Assembly: GCA_963761115.1 (NCBI GenBank)
Contig: CAVXFS010000005.1
Coordinates: 868,001-932,000 of the forward strand
Source of the DNA: CAVXFS01 sp963761115
Lineage (GTDB): Bacteria; Pseudomonadota; Gammaproteobacteria; Burkholderiales; Gallionellaceae
Length of the DNA: 64,000 bases
Reading direction: 5' to 3'
Positions 51,485-60,627 of the stretch are shown here, one piece after another. The notes below the pieces were generated by a model. The model made no database searches and had not been told where the DNA came from. It saw only the letters and a program-made list of their open reading frames with translations. Each line of letters starts with the position of its first letter. Positions within the stretch are counted from its first letter, which is position 1. The translations under genes were made by a program, and so were the position numbers.

Positions 51485-52402
51485 CTATGGTTTGTCCGGC
51501 TCGTCGAATACCCGGCTGCCCATGATGTCGTCGGCCTCGATCGTGATCAGGTCGGTGCGGGTCAGTTGCCGGCCGCGCGTGGCGAACAGGCGGTTGGCCT
51601 GGCGCAGGCGCGAGCGATCCAGCGCATTGCGGATCGAGCGGGCATTGGCGAAATGTGGCTGTTGCATGCGCAACGGGATGTATTCTGACAGGGCTTTTTC
51701 CCCGTCCGGGCTGAAACGATAGTTCTGTTGCGCCAGCATCAGTTTGGCGATGGCCAGCAACTCATCCGGACTGTAGTCGGGGAAGTCCACATGATGGGCG
51801 ATGCGCGAGCGCATGCCGGGATTGCTGTTGAAGAACTTGTCCATGCGGTCCTTGTAGCCGGCCAGGATGACGACCAGGTCGTCGCGGTTGTTCTCCATCA
51901 CCTGCAGCAATATCTCGATCGATTCTGCGCCGTAATCGCGCTCGTTCTCCGGTTTGTAAAGGTAATAGGCCTCGTCGATGAACAGCACGCCGCCCATGGC
52001 TTTCTTGATCACCTCCTTGGTCTTGGGTGCAGTGTGCCCGATGTATTGACCGACCAGGTCATCGCGGGTGACGGAGACCAGGTGGCCTTCGCGCGCATAG
52101 CCGAGGCGATGCAGGATCTCCGCCATGCGCAGGGCGACGGTGGTCTTGCCGGTGCCGGGATTACCGGTGAAATTCATGTGCAGCGTGGGTGTTTCCGAAC
52201 TCAGCTCGAATTGCTTGCGCAGGCGGTCCACCAGCAGCAGCGCCGCGATCTCGCGGATGCGCGTCTTCACCGGCTTGAGGCCGATCAGCTCGCGGTCGAG
52301 CTTGTCCAGCACCTCCTGTACGTTCGAGGCTTTCAGTTCCGCTTGCAGGTCTACCGGCGTGTCGTCCGGCAGTGTTGTCTCGGGTTGTTTCTGTTCGTTC
52401 AT
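51485..52402 (-). CDS. cbbX: red-type RuBisCO activase CbbX
   Basis: 305 residues. AAA+ ATPase: Walker A NFTGNPGTGKTTVALRMAE, pore/loop region RDDLVGQYIGHTAPKTKEV, Walker B GGVLFIDEAYYLY, sensor and arginine-finger region SNPGMRSRIAHHVDFPDYSP. CbbX hexamers pull the C-terminus of form IC large subunits to release inhibitory sugar phosphates, and are activated by ribulose-1,5-bisphosphate. Gene order cbbL-cbbS-cbbX is the classical one. GGAG precedes the ATG. The frame is clean. Confidence 0.93.
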   Translation of the reverse strand: MNEQKQPETTLPDDTPVDLQAELKASNVQEVLDKLDRELIGLKPVKTRIREIAALLLVDRLRKQFELSSETPTLHMNFTGNPGTGKTTVALRMAEILHRLGYAREGHLVSVTRDDLVGQYIGHTAPKTKEVIKKAMGGVLFIDEAYYLYKPENERDYGAESIEILLQVMENNRDDLVVILAGYKDRMDKFFNSNPGMRSRIAHHVDFPDYSPDELLAIAKLMLAQQNYRFSPDGEKALSEYIPLRMQQPHFANARSIRNALDRSRLRQANRLFATRGRQLTRTDLITIEADDIMGSRVFDEPDKP

Positions 52403-52467
52403 TTAAACTCCGGAAAATCTAAAAAATGGCAGGCCGAAGCGGCCCGCCATTTGATGTTGCGCTTGCG

Positions 52468-52903
52468 TCAATACCGCTCGCCTTCCGGTTTGTCGGTGGC
52501 GTAGGAGTGGATGCTGTAACGAATGCTGCGTCCTTCCCCTTCCTGCCGCACCAGCCCAAATCCCGGTTCATTCTTGGGGCGGTTCACGATGTAGGACATG
52601 GTACGGGCTTTCCACGCCGCGAGAGGAGTTGAATGCCGTTACGCGGATGTAATGATTGGGGAAGGTTTTGCGGCAATTGTTGATCTCCATCATGATCCCG
52701 GCGGGATCCTTGAGGTCGAACATCGGCATGCCGAACATTTCCCAGTAGGTATTGCGCGGATGCGGGTCGTCGGTATATTCGACGCTTACCGCCCAGCCGT
52801 TAGTCAGCGCATATTTTATCTGTGCAGCGATTTGCACATCGGTCAGGTCAGGCAGGAAGGAAAACTGTCCTTGCGTGACGCGATTGCCCGGGTTGGTCAT
52901 CAT
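52468..52903 (-). CDS. cbbS: RuBisCO small subunit, frame broken once in this sequence
   Basis: Start MMTNPGNRVTQGQFSFLPDL at 52903 with GGAG upstream. The frame breaks after SSRGVES at a GGG run (52605-52607, plus strand); one base fewer restores TMSYIVNRPKNEPGFGLVRQ and the end YATDKPEGERY with a TGA at 52468. The corrected length is 435 bases, 144 residues. The sequence is a form I (red-like) small subunit. Because RuBisCO is the only carboxylase in the window and its neighbours are intact, a sequence error is more likely than a real mutation. Gap to cbbL is 22 bases. Confidence 0.88.
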
Positions 52904-52925
52904 GATTATTTCTCCTTAATGTTGA

Positions 52926-54401
52926 TTAGATACTGGCTGTGGTGGATGGCACAAAGTCCGCCGTGTCGGTGGAGTCATAGTTGAAGCTGATGTCCTTCCA
53001 CGTTTCCAGCGCGGCCTTGAGTGGCCCGCACCATTTGGCTGCATCTTCCAGGATCTTCGGACCTTCATTCCAGATGTCGCGACCTTCGTTGCGTGCCAGC
53101 ACCATGGTTTCAAGTGCCACGCGGTTGGCGACTGCGCCGGCCTGGATACCCTGGGGATGGCCGATGGTGCCGCCGCCGAATTGCAGCACCACATCGTCGC
53201 CCAGATAGGTCAGCAACTGGTGCATCTGGCCGGCATGGATGCCGCCGGAAGCGACCGGCATGACCTTGTTGAGCGAAGCCCAGTCCTGCTCGAAGAACAG
53301 GCCTTTTTCGAGTTGCACCGGGGTGTGGGTATCCAGCAGCGTGTCATAGAAGCCGCGAATCATCAGCGGGTCACCTTCCAGCTTGCCGACTACGGTGCCG
53401 GCATGGATGTGGTCAACGCCCGCCATGCGCATCCACTTGCAGATCACGCGGAAGTTCATGCCGTGGTTCTTCTGGCGCGAATAGGTGGAATTGCCGGCGC
53501 GGTGCAGGTGCAGGATCATGTCGTTCTTGCGCGCCCACTTGGCCATCGACTGGATCGCGGTATAACCGATCACCAGGTCGATCATGATGATGATGGAGCC
53601 CAGCGACTTGGCAAATTCGGCTCGTTCATACATCTCTTCCATGGTGCCGGCAGTGACGTTCAGGTAGTGGCCTTTTACTTCACCGGTTGCGGCGGAAGCC
53701 TTGTTGACCGCATCCATGCAATACAGGAAACGGTCACGCCAGTGCATGAACGGCTGCGAGTTGATGTTCTCGTCGTCCTTCATGAAGTCCAGGCCGCCCT
53801 TGAGGCCTTCGTACACCACGCGGCCATAGTTGCGACCGGAAAGGCCGAGCTTTGGCTTGGTGGTCGCGCCCAGCAGCGGACGCCCGAATTTGTCCATGCG
53901 CTCGCGTTCGACCACCACGCCGGTTGCCGGACCCTGGAAGGTCTTGAGATAGGCAACCGGTATGCGCATGTCCTCGAGGCGCAGGGCCTTTACCGCCTTG
54001 AACCCGAACACGTTGCCGATGATGGACGCGGTCAGGTTGGCGATCGAACCCGGCTCGAACAAGTCGAGATCGTAGGCGATGTAGGCGAAATACTGCGCTT
54101 CGTTGTTGGTGCCCGGACCGGTGTTCGGCACCAGTTCGCTCCTGAACGCCTTGGCGCGGTAGAGTTCGCAGGCGGTCAGGCGATCGGTCCACACCACGGT
54201 CCAGGTGGCGGTGGAGGATTCGCCGGCCACGGCAGCAGCGGCCTCTTCGTGATCGACACCGGGTTGCGGCGTGATGCGAAACAACGCCACGACGTCGGTA
54301 TCCTTGACCTTGTAGTCAGGCTCCCAGTAACCCATTTTCTTATACGGTATAACACCGGATTTATAGCGTTCCTTGCCTTCCTTGAGTGTTTCAGATGCCA
54401 T
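52926..54401 (-). CDS. cbbL: RuBisCO large subunit, form IC
   Basis: 491 residues from the ATG at 54401 (GGAGAAAATC upstream). The N-terminus LKEGKERYKSGVIPYKKMGYW is typical of red-type form I. Active-site parts: TTKPKLG, the carbamylated lysine K208 with metal ligands D210 and E211 in GGLDFMKDDENINSQPF, HLHRAGNSTY, loop 6 KVMPVASGGIHAGQ and GGGTIGHPQGIQAG. It fixes CO2 onto ribulose-1,5-bisphosphate, assembling as L8S8 with CbbS and repaired by CbbX. It is transcribed divergently from cbbR. Confidence 0.96.
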   Translation of the reverse strand: MASETLKEGKERYKSGVIPYKKMGYWEPDYKVKDTDVVALFRITPQPGVDHEEAAAAVAGESSTATWTVVWTDRLTACELYRAKAFRSELVPNTGPGTNNEAQYFAYIAYDLDLFEPGSIANLTASIIGNVFGFKAVKALRLEDMRIPVAYLKTFQGPATGVVVERERMDKFGRPLLGATTKPKLGLSGRNYGRVVYEGLKGGLDFMKDDENINSQPFMHWRDRFLYCMDAVNKASAATGEVKGHYLNVTAGTMEEMYERAEFAKSLGSIIIMIDLVIGYTAIQSMAKWARKNDMILHLHRAGNSTYSRQKNHGMNFRVICKWMRMAGVDHIHAGTVVGKLEGDPLMIRGFYDTLLDTHTPVQLEKGLFFEQDWASLNKVMPVASGGIHAGQMHQLLTYLGDDVVLQFGGGTIGHPQGIQAGAVANRVALETMVLARNEGRDIWNEGPKILEDAAKWCGPLKAALETWKDISFNYDSTDTADFVPSTTASI

Positions 54402-54518
54402 GATTTTCTCCATTGGTTGAAATACACGCCGGGCCGGGCAGACATTCGTGGCGCACATTTGTAATGTCGGCACTGGCATCGATGTCGGCGCGCTGGAAGG
54501 ATCATGCAAAAAACTAAC

Positions 54519-54567
54519 CATAAATAACAGTCAATTCTTTCTATATTTATGATAGATTATGATCTAT
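54519..54567. promoter_or_regulatory. CbbR operator region between cbbL and cbbR
   Basis: Two dyads in the A/T-rich 185-base divergent gap: CATAAATA (54519-54526) with TATTTATG (54544-54551), perfect with a 17-base spacing, and the 16-bp palindrome ATAGATTATGATCTAT (54552-54567). TTATGA also repeats directly at 54548-54553 and 54558-54562 region. LysR-type CbbR normally binds T-N11-A dyads between the two genes, so these are the best operator candidates. Confidence 0.6.
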
Positions 54568-54586
54568 GTATCAGGAGGGAGTCGCC

Positions 54587-55549
54587 ATGCGTCACAGTAC
54601 ATTGCGCCAGCTGGAATTGTTTGAAGCCATTGCCCGCCTGGGCAGTTTTACCCGTGCTGCCGAGGAGCTGTTTTTGACCCAGCCTACGGTGTCGATGCAG
54701 ATCAAGAAACTGTCCGAGACGGTCGGCATGCCGCTGTTCGAGCAGGTGGGGAAGAAGATCTACCTCACCGATATCGGGCATGAATTGCACCATACCTGCC
54801 GCGGCATCTCCGAGCACCTGGCCAATTTCGAAATGATCGTGGCAAACATGAAAGGCTTGAAGACGGGGAAGCTCAGGCTGGCAGTCGTCACCACCGCCAA
54901 ATATTTCGCGCCGCGCCTGCTGGGCACGTTTTGCCAGCAGTACCCGGGAGTGGATGTGTCGCTGAAAGTGTCCAACCGCGAGCGCGTGCTGGAACGCCTG
55001 GCCGGCAATCAGGATGACCTGTACATCCTCGGCTTGCCGCCAGCGGATGCGGATGTGGTCGCGGAGGCATTCCTGGAGAACATGATGGTAGTGATCGCGC
55101 CGGCAAACCATCCGCTCGCAAGCAAAAAGAAGATCACGCTGGAGCGGCTGGCCTTGGAGCCATTCCTGCTGCGCGAATCGGGATCGGGAACGCGCATGGT
55201 GACCGAGCGCCTGTTCGAAGAGTCGGGCCTAAAGCTCAGGATGCGCATGGAACTGGGGAGCAATGAGGCGATCAAGCAGGCCGTGATCGGCGGCCTGGGT
55301 GTTTCGGTATTGTCCCGCCATACCCTGGAACTGGATGCGCCGAGCAAGCAATTCGTGGTGCTGGACGTGCAGGGTTTCCCGATCAAGCGCCACTGGTATT
55401 TTGCCTATCCGGCCGGCAAGCAACTTTCCATCATCGCGCGCACGTTCATCGAACACCTGAGACACGCAAGCCAGACCGGGACGGTTAAGTCAGTAGCAAA
55501 GGAAAATGCAGGCAGGCAGAAAAAATCGCGACGCTCGGCTGCGAAATGA
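54587..55549 (+). CDS. cbbR: LysR-type regulator CbbR
   Basis: 320 residues from the ATG at 54587, preceded by AGGAGGGAG; an upstream in-frame ATG at 54566 is inside the operator. N-terminal helix-turn-helix (LRQLELFEAIARLGSFTRAAEELFLTQPTVSMQIKKL), then a two-lobed ligand-binding domain (KLRLAVVTTAKYFAPRLLG, FCQQYPGVDVSLKVSNRERV, DDLYILGLPP). The C-terminal 25 residues are basic. It controls the divergent cbb operon in response to metabolites such as RuBP or NADPH in relatives. Confidence 0.92.
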   Translation: MRHSTLRQLELFEAIARLGSFTRAAEELFLTQPTVSMQIKKLSETVGMPLFEQVGKKIYLTDIGHELHHTCRGISEHLANFEMIVANMKGLKTGKLRLAVVTTAKYFAPRLLGTFCQQYPGVDVSLKVSNRERVLERLAGNQDDLYILGLPPADADVVAEAFLENMMVVIAPANHPLASKKKITLERLALEPFLLRESGSGTRMVTERLFEESGLKLRMRMELGSNEAIKQAVIGGLGVSVLSRHTLELDAPSKQFVVLDVQGFPIKRHWYFAYPAGKQLSIIARTFIEHLRHASQTGTVKSVAKENAGRQKKSRRSAAK

Positions 55550-55588
55550 TCTTTCAGCTCATGCTGACGACTGACTCCCCGAACACTT

Positions 55589-57068
55589 TTACGACGAACA
55601 GCTCACCGAGATCTTCTGCGCACCTTGCGGCGGCGGTGCGGCATAGCTTTCCATCTCCGGCTGTGCGTCGAACGGCTTGCCGAGCAGATTGAGCAGCCGG
55701 TCTATCTCCGAAAATCATGCGATGCTCTCGGCCAGTTCGATGGCGGCCTGGGCCAGGTGGTTGCGCAGGATGTATTTGGGATTGCTGCGGTCCATGCGCG
55801 ACTTGCGTTCGCTGTCCGAGCCGGGTTCCTGCTGCAATCGCGCGCGCCAGGTCGCGGCCCATGCATCGAATGCGGCGCGGTCGACGAAGCGGTCGCGCAA
55901 GCTGCTGTTGTCCGCATCCGCGGACAGAATCGAATTCGCCCAGGCTGCGAAACAGGGTGGTGTAGTCGAGCTGGCTGGACTGCATGATTTCAGCAGGTCG
56001 AGCAGATCAGCGGGATATCGTCTTTGGTGGCAGCGCTCAAGCCCAGTTTGGCGCCCATCAGCTGGGTGTAGCACGCGTAATAAGCCGGCGCATAGCCGTC
56101 CAGGACTGGGCATGGCCTGATTCCTCGGGTATCAGCGGTGACAGCGCTTGCGCCAGGCAGGCTCAGGTTCCACAGGCGCGACTTGCGGCTGCTGGTCGAA
56201 GGCGTAACGGCCGCGCGGATCGGAATGGTTGCAGATGTAGCCGGGATCGTAACTCCTCCATGAAACCGAACGGGCCGTAGTCGAAGGTCAGGCCGAGTAT
56301 CGACATGTTGTCGGTGTTCATCACGCCATGCGAGAAGCCGACCGCCTGCCATTGCGCCATCAGTCGCGCGGTGCGCTGCGTGACTTCGTTCAGGAAGCAG
56401 TAGGTACTTGTCCGCGGCATCGACCAGATTCGGGAAAGTGTCTGGCGATGACGTAGTCGGCGAGCGTGGCGATCTGTTCGTGCTGGTTGCGGTGGAAGAA
56501 CACCTCGAACGAGCCGAAGCGCACATGCGACGGCGCCAGGCGGGTGAGCACGGCGGCGGATTCGATACGCTCGCGATAGACTTCCTCGTCGCTGCCGACG
56601 ATGCACAGCGCGCGGCTGGTGGGGATGCCCAGTCCATGCATCGCTTCCGAGCACAGGTATTCGCGAATGCTGGAGCGCAGCACCGCGCGGCCATCGCCGT
56701 GGCGCGAATACGGCGTGATGCCCGCGCCCTTGAGTTGGACATCCCAGAGTTCGCCGGCGCGGTTGCGGATCTCGCCGAGCAGGATCGCGCGCCCGTCGCC
56801 GAGCTGCGGCACGAAGTGGCCGAACTGGTGTCCGGCATACAGCATGGCCAGCGGATGAGGCGCCCGGCAGCAGTCTGTTGCCGATGAAATGTTCGGCGAA
56901 ATCGGCGCGGGCGGACTTGCTTGCGTCGATATCGATCAGCCGTGCGGCATTAGCATTGAAACTGACCAGATAGGGTGTCGGCAGGGGCGTTGGGTGCAGC
57001 AGGGTATGAAAACTATTCGACAGACTGGCGAAGGTGTTTTCAAAATTCAGCTGGTTCAATTTAGTCAT
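55589..57068 (-). pseudogene. selO: SelO/YdiU protein adenylyltransferase, frame broken about 10 times
   Basis: From MTKLNQLNFENTFASLSNSF (ATG at 57068) to KISVSCSS and a TAA at 55589. Family landmarks appear in order but in shifting frames: MLYAGHQFGHFVPQLGDGRA, GAGITPYSRHGDGRAVLRSS, GVMNTDNMSILGLTFDYGPFGFMEE, WNLS, APAYYACYTQLMGAKLGL, NSSLRDRF, RSNPKYILRNHLAQAAIELAE. Seven single-base excesses and three deficits in short homopolymers restore 492 codons, with one in-frame TGA remaining near 55720. The C-terminal CSS has cysteine in place of selenocysteine. SelO AMPylates target proteins in redox stress. It is probably intact in the organism. Confidence 0.8.
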
Positions 57069-57122
57069 CGCTGAATTTCGCGGTGGTGAGCAAGGCGGGG
57101 CAGTGCGTAAGATCTCGGCAGG

Positions 57123-57149
57123 GCACCCCCCGGTATTGCCGGGAGGTGC
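57123..57149. terminator. strong hairpin between selO and the small membrane ORF
   Basis: GCACCCCCCGG pairs with CCGGGAGGTGC (11 bp, one mismatch, 5-base loop). There is no T run on either strand. It lies 16 bases downstream of the small ORF's stop, in the direction of transcription, and may end or protect that transcript. Confidence 0.5.
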
Positions 57150-57164
57150 TGAAGCAATCAGCGA

Positions 57165-57260
57165 TTATTCCTTTTCGCTGTTTACCCGTCTGTCTTCCAT
57201 GATAACGACGAATGCGGCGAACAGCGGAAGCGACAACAAAACCATATCGGTAATACTCAC
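57165..57260 (-). CDS. 31-residue single-helix membrane protein
   Basis: A GTG at 57260 with AAAGGAG seven bases upstream opens a 31-codon frame: MSITDMVLLSLPLFAAFVVI followed by MEDRRVNSEKE. Residues 5-20 form a membrane helix and the tail is charged. The size and layout resemble the small membrane proteins that regulate larger complexes. It lies upstream of selO in the same direction, followed by a strong hairpin. No family is recognised. Confidence 0.45.
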   Translation of the reverse strand: MSITDMVLLSLPLFAAFVVIMEDRRVNSEKE

Positions 57261-57733
57261 GTGCAATCTCCTTTAGATGTTGTTTGAAATGACGCTTCAT
57301 GTGGCAATGATCCGAACTGAAGCGGGCAGACTTTAGCATGAATCTCCTGGTAAAACACTCGACAAATATCCATATCACATTGATGGATATAAGGTTATCC
57401 TTGCTGGAGAAATGGGCATCCATAATTATCCTTGCCCGTTATTTGGAGCCGCACTATCAGGAAATAAGGATATGCTGTTCGGGCAGCTTGTACGAAAGGT
57501 GCGCGCAGCAGGCCGCATCGGCGAGGGCGTCAGTTGAAAGATCGATACCGGTAAAGCGCTGGCGCATTTTCCCGCATTATAGGTCTTGTGAATGTCTGCA
57601 CTGGCATAACTTGATGCCGGATCCTGTTGGGCATCCGTAAATGTCCGGCAGGATCATTTGTCGCGCAGGAGCGTGCCACAGGCTTCAGCAACAATTGAGG
57701 AGGGTTTGCCGCAATGCAGAAGGTTAGGCGTTC
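57261..57733. other. 473-base gap without a supported gene
   Basis: A/T-rich in its first third. It contains TATCCAT...ATGGATA (inverted, 7-bp arms, near 57368) and repeats of the word ATCC(A/T)TAAT/TTATCC around 57400-57440, which may be promoter or operator elements for the 31-residue ORF (minus) or the DUF2007 gene (plus). No frame shows family resemblance. Confidence 0.5.
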
Positions 57734-58063
57734 ATGAAAAGCGTATTCGAGGCATCGACCGGTCTGGAAGCACACATGATCCTGAACCTGCTTCAGCAGC
57801 ATCGCATCTCGGGCCGCATCGAGGGGGAATATCTGCAGGGAGGCGTCGGCGAACTTCAGGCGATAGGTTTCGTGCGCGTACTGGTTTCCGAGACGGACTA
57901 CGCCGAGGCCAAACAAATCATCAACGAATGGGAATCGATCCAGCCGGAACCGGACAGTCCGCAGCCGGAAGCGCGTCCATCCGCAGGCTGGCAAATGTTT
58001 TTTGCCGGGGCCGCACTCGGTGCGGGGATAATGTACTGGATATTGAAACGGCTGGCTGCTTGA
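57734..58063 (+). CDS. DUF2007 protein with C-terminal membrane helix
   Basis: 109 residues. The first 70 residues are a DUF2007 (putative signal-transducing) domain: KSVFEASTGLEAHMILNLLQQHRISGRIEGEYLQGGVGELQAIG and VRVLVSETDYAEAKQIINEWE. A proline-rich linker leads to a C-terminal helix (WQMFFAGAALGAGIMYWILKRL) that anchors it in the membrane, cytoplasmic side. The fold resembles the PII/ACT type, and function is not established. No clear ribosome-binding site. Confidence 0.82.
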   Translation: MKSVFEASTGLEAHMILNLLQQHRISGRIEGEYLQGGVGELQAIGFVRVLVSETDYAEAKQIINEWESIQPEPDSPQPEARPSAGWQMFFAGAALGAGIMYWILKRLAA

Positions 58064-58240
58064 TGCAAATGCTGAAGTTTTCCTGAACTGTCAGGCCAAC
58101 GGTTTCTGAAAGCTGAACGCTGCTCTGTAGCGGCCCGTCGCGGCGGCGTGCAATCGCATTCAAATATTTGACCGCACTGCAGCAATATCGGCTTGAACTC
58201 GGGTATCGTTTGGGAAGCGAGATTTAACCAGGAGCGACAG

Positions 58241-58609
58241 ATGGCAGCCAGGAAGCCGGACAGCAACCGGTTGGACAAGGTGGTGGCAGAGGCGCGGCGC
58301 AATGCCGAACTGCGCGAGCAGGGTTATCGCGAGCAGGCGTTGAAGCTGTATCCCTGGGTATGCACGCGGTGCGCACGTACCTTCACGCGTGACAACCTGA
58401 TCCAGTTGACCGTGCACCACAAGGATCACAACCACGACAACAATCCGCCCGACGGCAGCAACTGGGAACTGTTATGCGTCTACTGCCACGACAACGAGCA
58501 CTCGCGCTACCTGGATTCGGCGGGGCGCTCCGATGTGAAAGGGACAGCGCCCGAGGCGACATTCCAGCCTTTTGCCAACCTGAAAGATCTGTTCAAGGAC
58601 AAAACCTAG
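58241..58609 (+). CDS. yajD: HNH nuclease-family protein YajD
   Basis: 122 residues from the ATG at 58241 (GGAG upstream). Zinc-finger CTRCARTF then the HNH core LTVHHKDHNHDNNPPDGSNWELLCVYCHDNEHSR, exactly the YajD pattern with both CxxC pairs. It is predicted to cut or nick DNA or RNA; the biological role of YajD is unknown. The start is chosen because it matches the family N-terminus, AARKPDSNRLDKVVAEAR. Confidence 0.9.
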   Translation: MAARKPDSNRLDKVVAEARRNAELREQGYREQALKLYPWVCTRCARTFTRDNLIQLTVHHKDHNHDNNPPDGSNWELLCVYCHDNEHSRYLDSAGRSDVKGTAPEATFQPFANLKDLFKDKT

Positions 58610-58640
58610 GCTGGCGCTGAACAGGTGATTGAAGCCAGCG

Positions 58641-59024
58641 CTACTTCGCCTCGTCGATCATCTGCATGGTCTTTTCTTCCACTTCCCGCGCAACCGCTGT
58701 CAGCGCCGCGTCCTGCGACAGCGCCGACAGCGCCTGCGTCGGCTTGATCATGCCGATCATGGTCTTGCCGCCCTGGGTGTAGACCGAGATGCGGCAGGGC
58801 AACGCCATGTTCATGCGCATGTCCATGCCCAGTACCTTGGCCGCCTGCTCCGGGTTGCATACCTCGAACACCTTGCACTGTTGCTCGAAATCCACGCCCT
58901 TGCTGCGCAGTGTGCTGCCGAGGTTGTGGACGTGCAGCACGCCGAAGCCGTTGCGCTTCACGGAAGCTTCAAGATCGGCGGCGGCATGTTCGAAAGGTTT
59001 GTTTGATTCGGCGATGTAGTACAT
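58641..59024 (-). CDS. DUF302 domain protein
   Basis: 127 residues, no signal. FEHAAADLEASVKRNGFGVLHVHNLGSTLRSKGVDFEQQCKVFEVCNPEQAAKVL followed by MALPCRISVYTQGGKTMIGMIKP is the DUF302 pattern, with a conserved cysteine in FEVCNP and another in LPCRISV. Function is unestablished; many members sit near sulfur, metal or electron-transport genes. It lies 27 bases downstream of the HerA-like gene in the same orientation and is probably co-transcribed with it. Confidence 0.87.
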   Translation of the reverse strand: MYYIAESNKPFEHAAADLEASVKRNGFGVLHVHNLGSTLRSKGVDFEQQCKVFEVCNPEQAAKVLGMDMRMNMALPCRISVYTQGGKTMIGMIKPTQALSALSQDAALTAVAREVEEKTMQMIDEAK

Positions 59025-59051
59025 GGCTACCTCCTGGTTATAGTGACAATG

Positions 59052-60548
59052 TTAACGCTTGTTTCCCATCAATGATCCCAATACGCCGCGAATGATGCGC
59101 CGGCCCATTTCCGAGCCCATGGTGCGCACGGCACTTTTTATCATCGCTTCGCCCACACCCTGGCGCCGCGAGTTGCCGCCGCCGAAGATCCCGCCGAGTA
59201 TGTCGCCGATGCCATTGTTGCCGGCTGGCGCTGCGCCGATGGGAGCGGCCGGGACTTCGGCCTGACGTTGTGTGGTGCGCTGCTTCAGTTTCTCGAAGGC
59301 GGATTCGCGATCGACGGTTTGTTCGTAATGGCCGGCAAGCAGCGAGGACTGGATCACGGCCTTGCGTTCCGCATCGCTGATCGGGCCGATCTGCGCCTGC
59401 GGCGGAACGATCAGCGCGCGCTCGACGATGGCGGGGCGGCCTTTCTCGTCCAGCAGCGACACCAGCGCCTCGCCCACACCGAGATCGGTGATGGCGGCCT
59501 GTTCGTCCAGTGCCGGATTGTCGCGCATGGTCTCGGCGGCGGCGCGCACGGCTTTCTGGTCGCGTACCGAGAAGGCGCGCAATGCATGCTGGATGCGGTT
59601 GCCGAGCTGACTCAGCACCTTGTCCGGCACGTCGGCCGGATTCTGCGTGACGAAATATACGCCGACGCCCTTGGAGCGGATCAGGCGCACCACCTGTTCG
59701 ATCTTGTCGATCAGCGCGGCGGGTGCGTCGTTGAACAACAGATGCGCCTCGTCGAAAAAGAACACCAGCCTGGGTTTGTCGAGGTCGCCTGCTTCCGGCA
59801 GGTGCTCGAACAGTTCCGACAGCAGCCACAGCAGCAGCGTCGAATACACCTTGGGTGACTCCATCAGCTTGTCGGCGGCGAGGATGTTGATCATGCCTTC
59901 GCCCTTGCTGCCGGTCTGCAGCAGGTCGTCGATATCCAGCATCGGTTCGCCGAAGAACTTCTCCGCACCCTGGCTTTCCAGTTCCAGCAGGCCGCGCTGG
60001 ATCGCGCCGATGCTGGCGGTGGAGATGTTGCCATAGCCGGTGGTGAATTCCTTGGCGTTGTCGCCGACGTACTGCACCATCGAGCGCAGGTCCTTGAAAT
60101 CGAGCAGCAGCATGCCGTTGTCGTCGGCGACCTTGAATACCAGCGTGAGCACGCCCTGCTGCGTGTCGTTCAGGTTCAGCATGCGCCCCAGCAGCAGCGG
60201 CCCCATGTCGGATACGGTGGCGCGCACCGGATGGCCCATCTCGCCGAACACATCCCAGAAGGTGACCGGAAAGGCGCGATAGGCGAAATCCGCCAGTGCA
60301 AGCTGTTCGACGCGCGCCTGCACCTTGGCGTTGCCGCCACCGGCCTTGGCCAGTCCGGACAGGTCGCCCTTGATGTCCGACAGGAACACCGGCACGCCGA
60401 TACGGCTGAAGCCTTCGGCCAGGGTTTGCAGGGTAACGGTCTTGCCGGTGCCGGTGGCGCCGGTGATCAGGCCGTGGCGATTGGCCATCTGCGGCAGCAA
60501 TGCCAGTTCCTGCGCGCCGTTCCTGGCGATCAATAAGGGTTCGATCAT
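59052..60548 (-). CDS. HerA-like ATPase (DUF853)
   Basis: 498 residues from the ATG at 60548. Walker A LITGATGTGKTVTLQTLAE (residues about 28-45), Walker B KPRLVFFFDEAHLLFND, and a polar loop YFVTQNPADVPDKVLSQLGNRIQHALRAF with sensor Gln and arginine finger. The domain belongs to the HerA/FtsK-related DUF853 group (YjgR). A low-complexity A/G/P-rich segment (about 425-455) precedes a basic C-terminal tail. It is predicted to translocate along DNA or disassemble nucleoprotein; the exact role is unknown. It is divergent from yebC. Confidence 0.88.
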   Translation of the reverse strand: MIEPLLIARNGAQELALLPQMANRHGLITGATGTGKTVTLQTLAEGFSRIGVPVFLSDIKGDLSGLAKAGGGNAKVQARVEQLALADFAYRAFPVTFWDVFGEMGHPVRATVSDMGPLLLGRMLNLNDTQQGVLTLVFKVADDNGMLLLDFKDLRSMVQYVGDNAKEFTTGYGNISTASIGAIQRGLLELESQGAEKFFGEPMLDIDDLLQTGSKGEGMINILAADKLMESPKVYSTLLLWLLSELFEHLPEAGDLDKPRLVFFFDEAHLLFNDAPAALIDKIEQVVRLIRSKGVGVYFVTQNPADVPDKVLSQLGNRIQHALRAFSVRDQKAVRAAAETMRDNPALDEQAAITDLGVGEALVSLLDEKGRPAIVERALIVPPQAQIGPISDAERKAVIQSSLLAGHYEQTVDRESAFEKLKQRTTQRQAEVPAAPIGAAPAGNNGIGDILGGIFGGGNSRRQGVGEAMIKSAVRTMGSEMGRRIIRGVLGSLMGNKR

Positions 60549-60627
60549 GGTGTTATGCCCACTTCTGTGGTTTGGGTTGATGGGCTGGAAATGATACCAT
60601 TGCGCGGAAATTTTCCAGGGAAAGTAT

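Noticed and set aside
53157..54464. 435-residue open frame on the plus strand
   Set aside because: Antisense to cbbL; RuBisCO large subunit is unmistakable on the minus strand.
55720..55730. In-frame TGA in selO as a selenocysteine or readthrough site
   Set aside because: It is not at the family selenocysteine position (that is the C-terminal CSS), no SECIS-like element is apparent, and the gene has many nearby length errors.
57061..57423. 120-residue minus-strand frame over the gap upstream of selO
   Set aside because: It has no motif and an odd composition. The 31-codon GTG frame inside this region on the same strand has better start signals.
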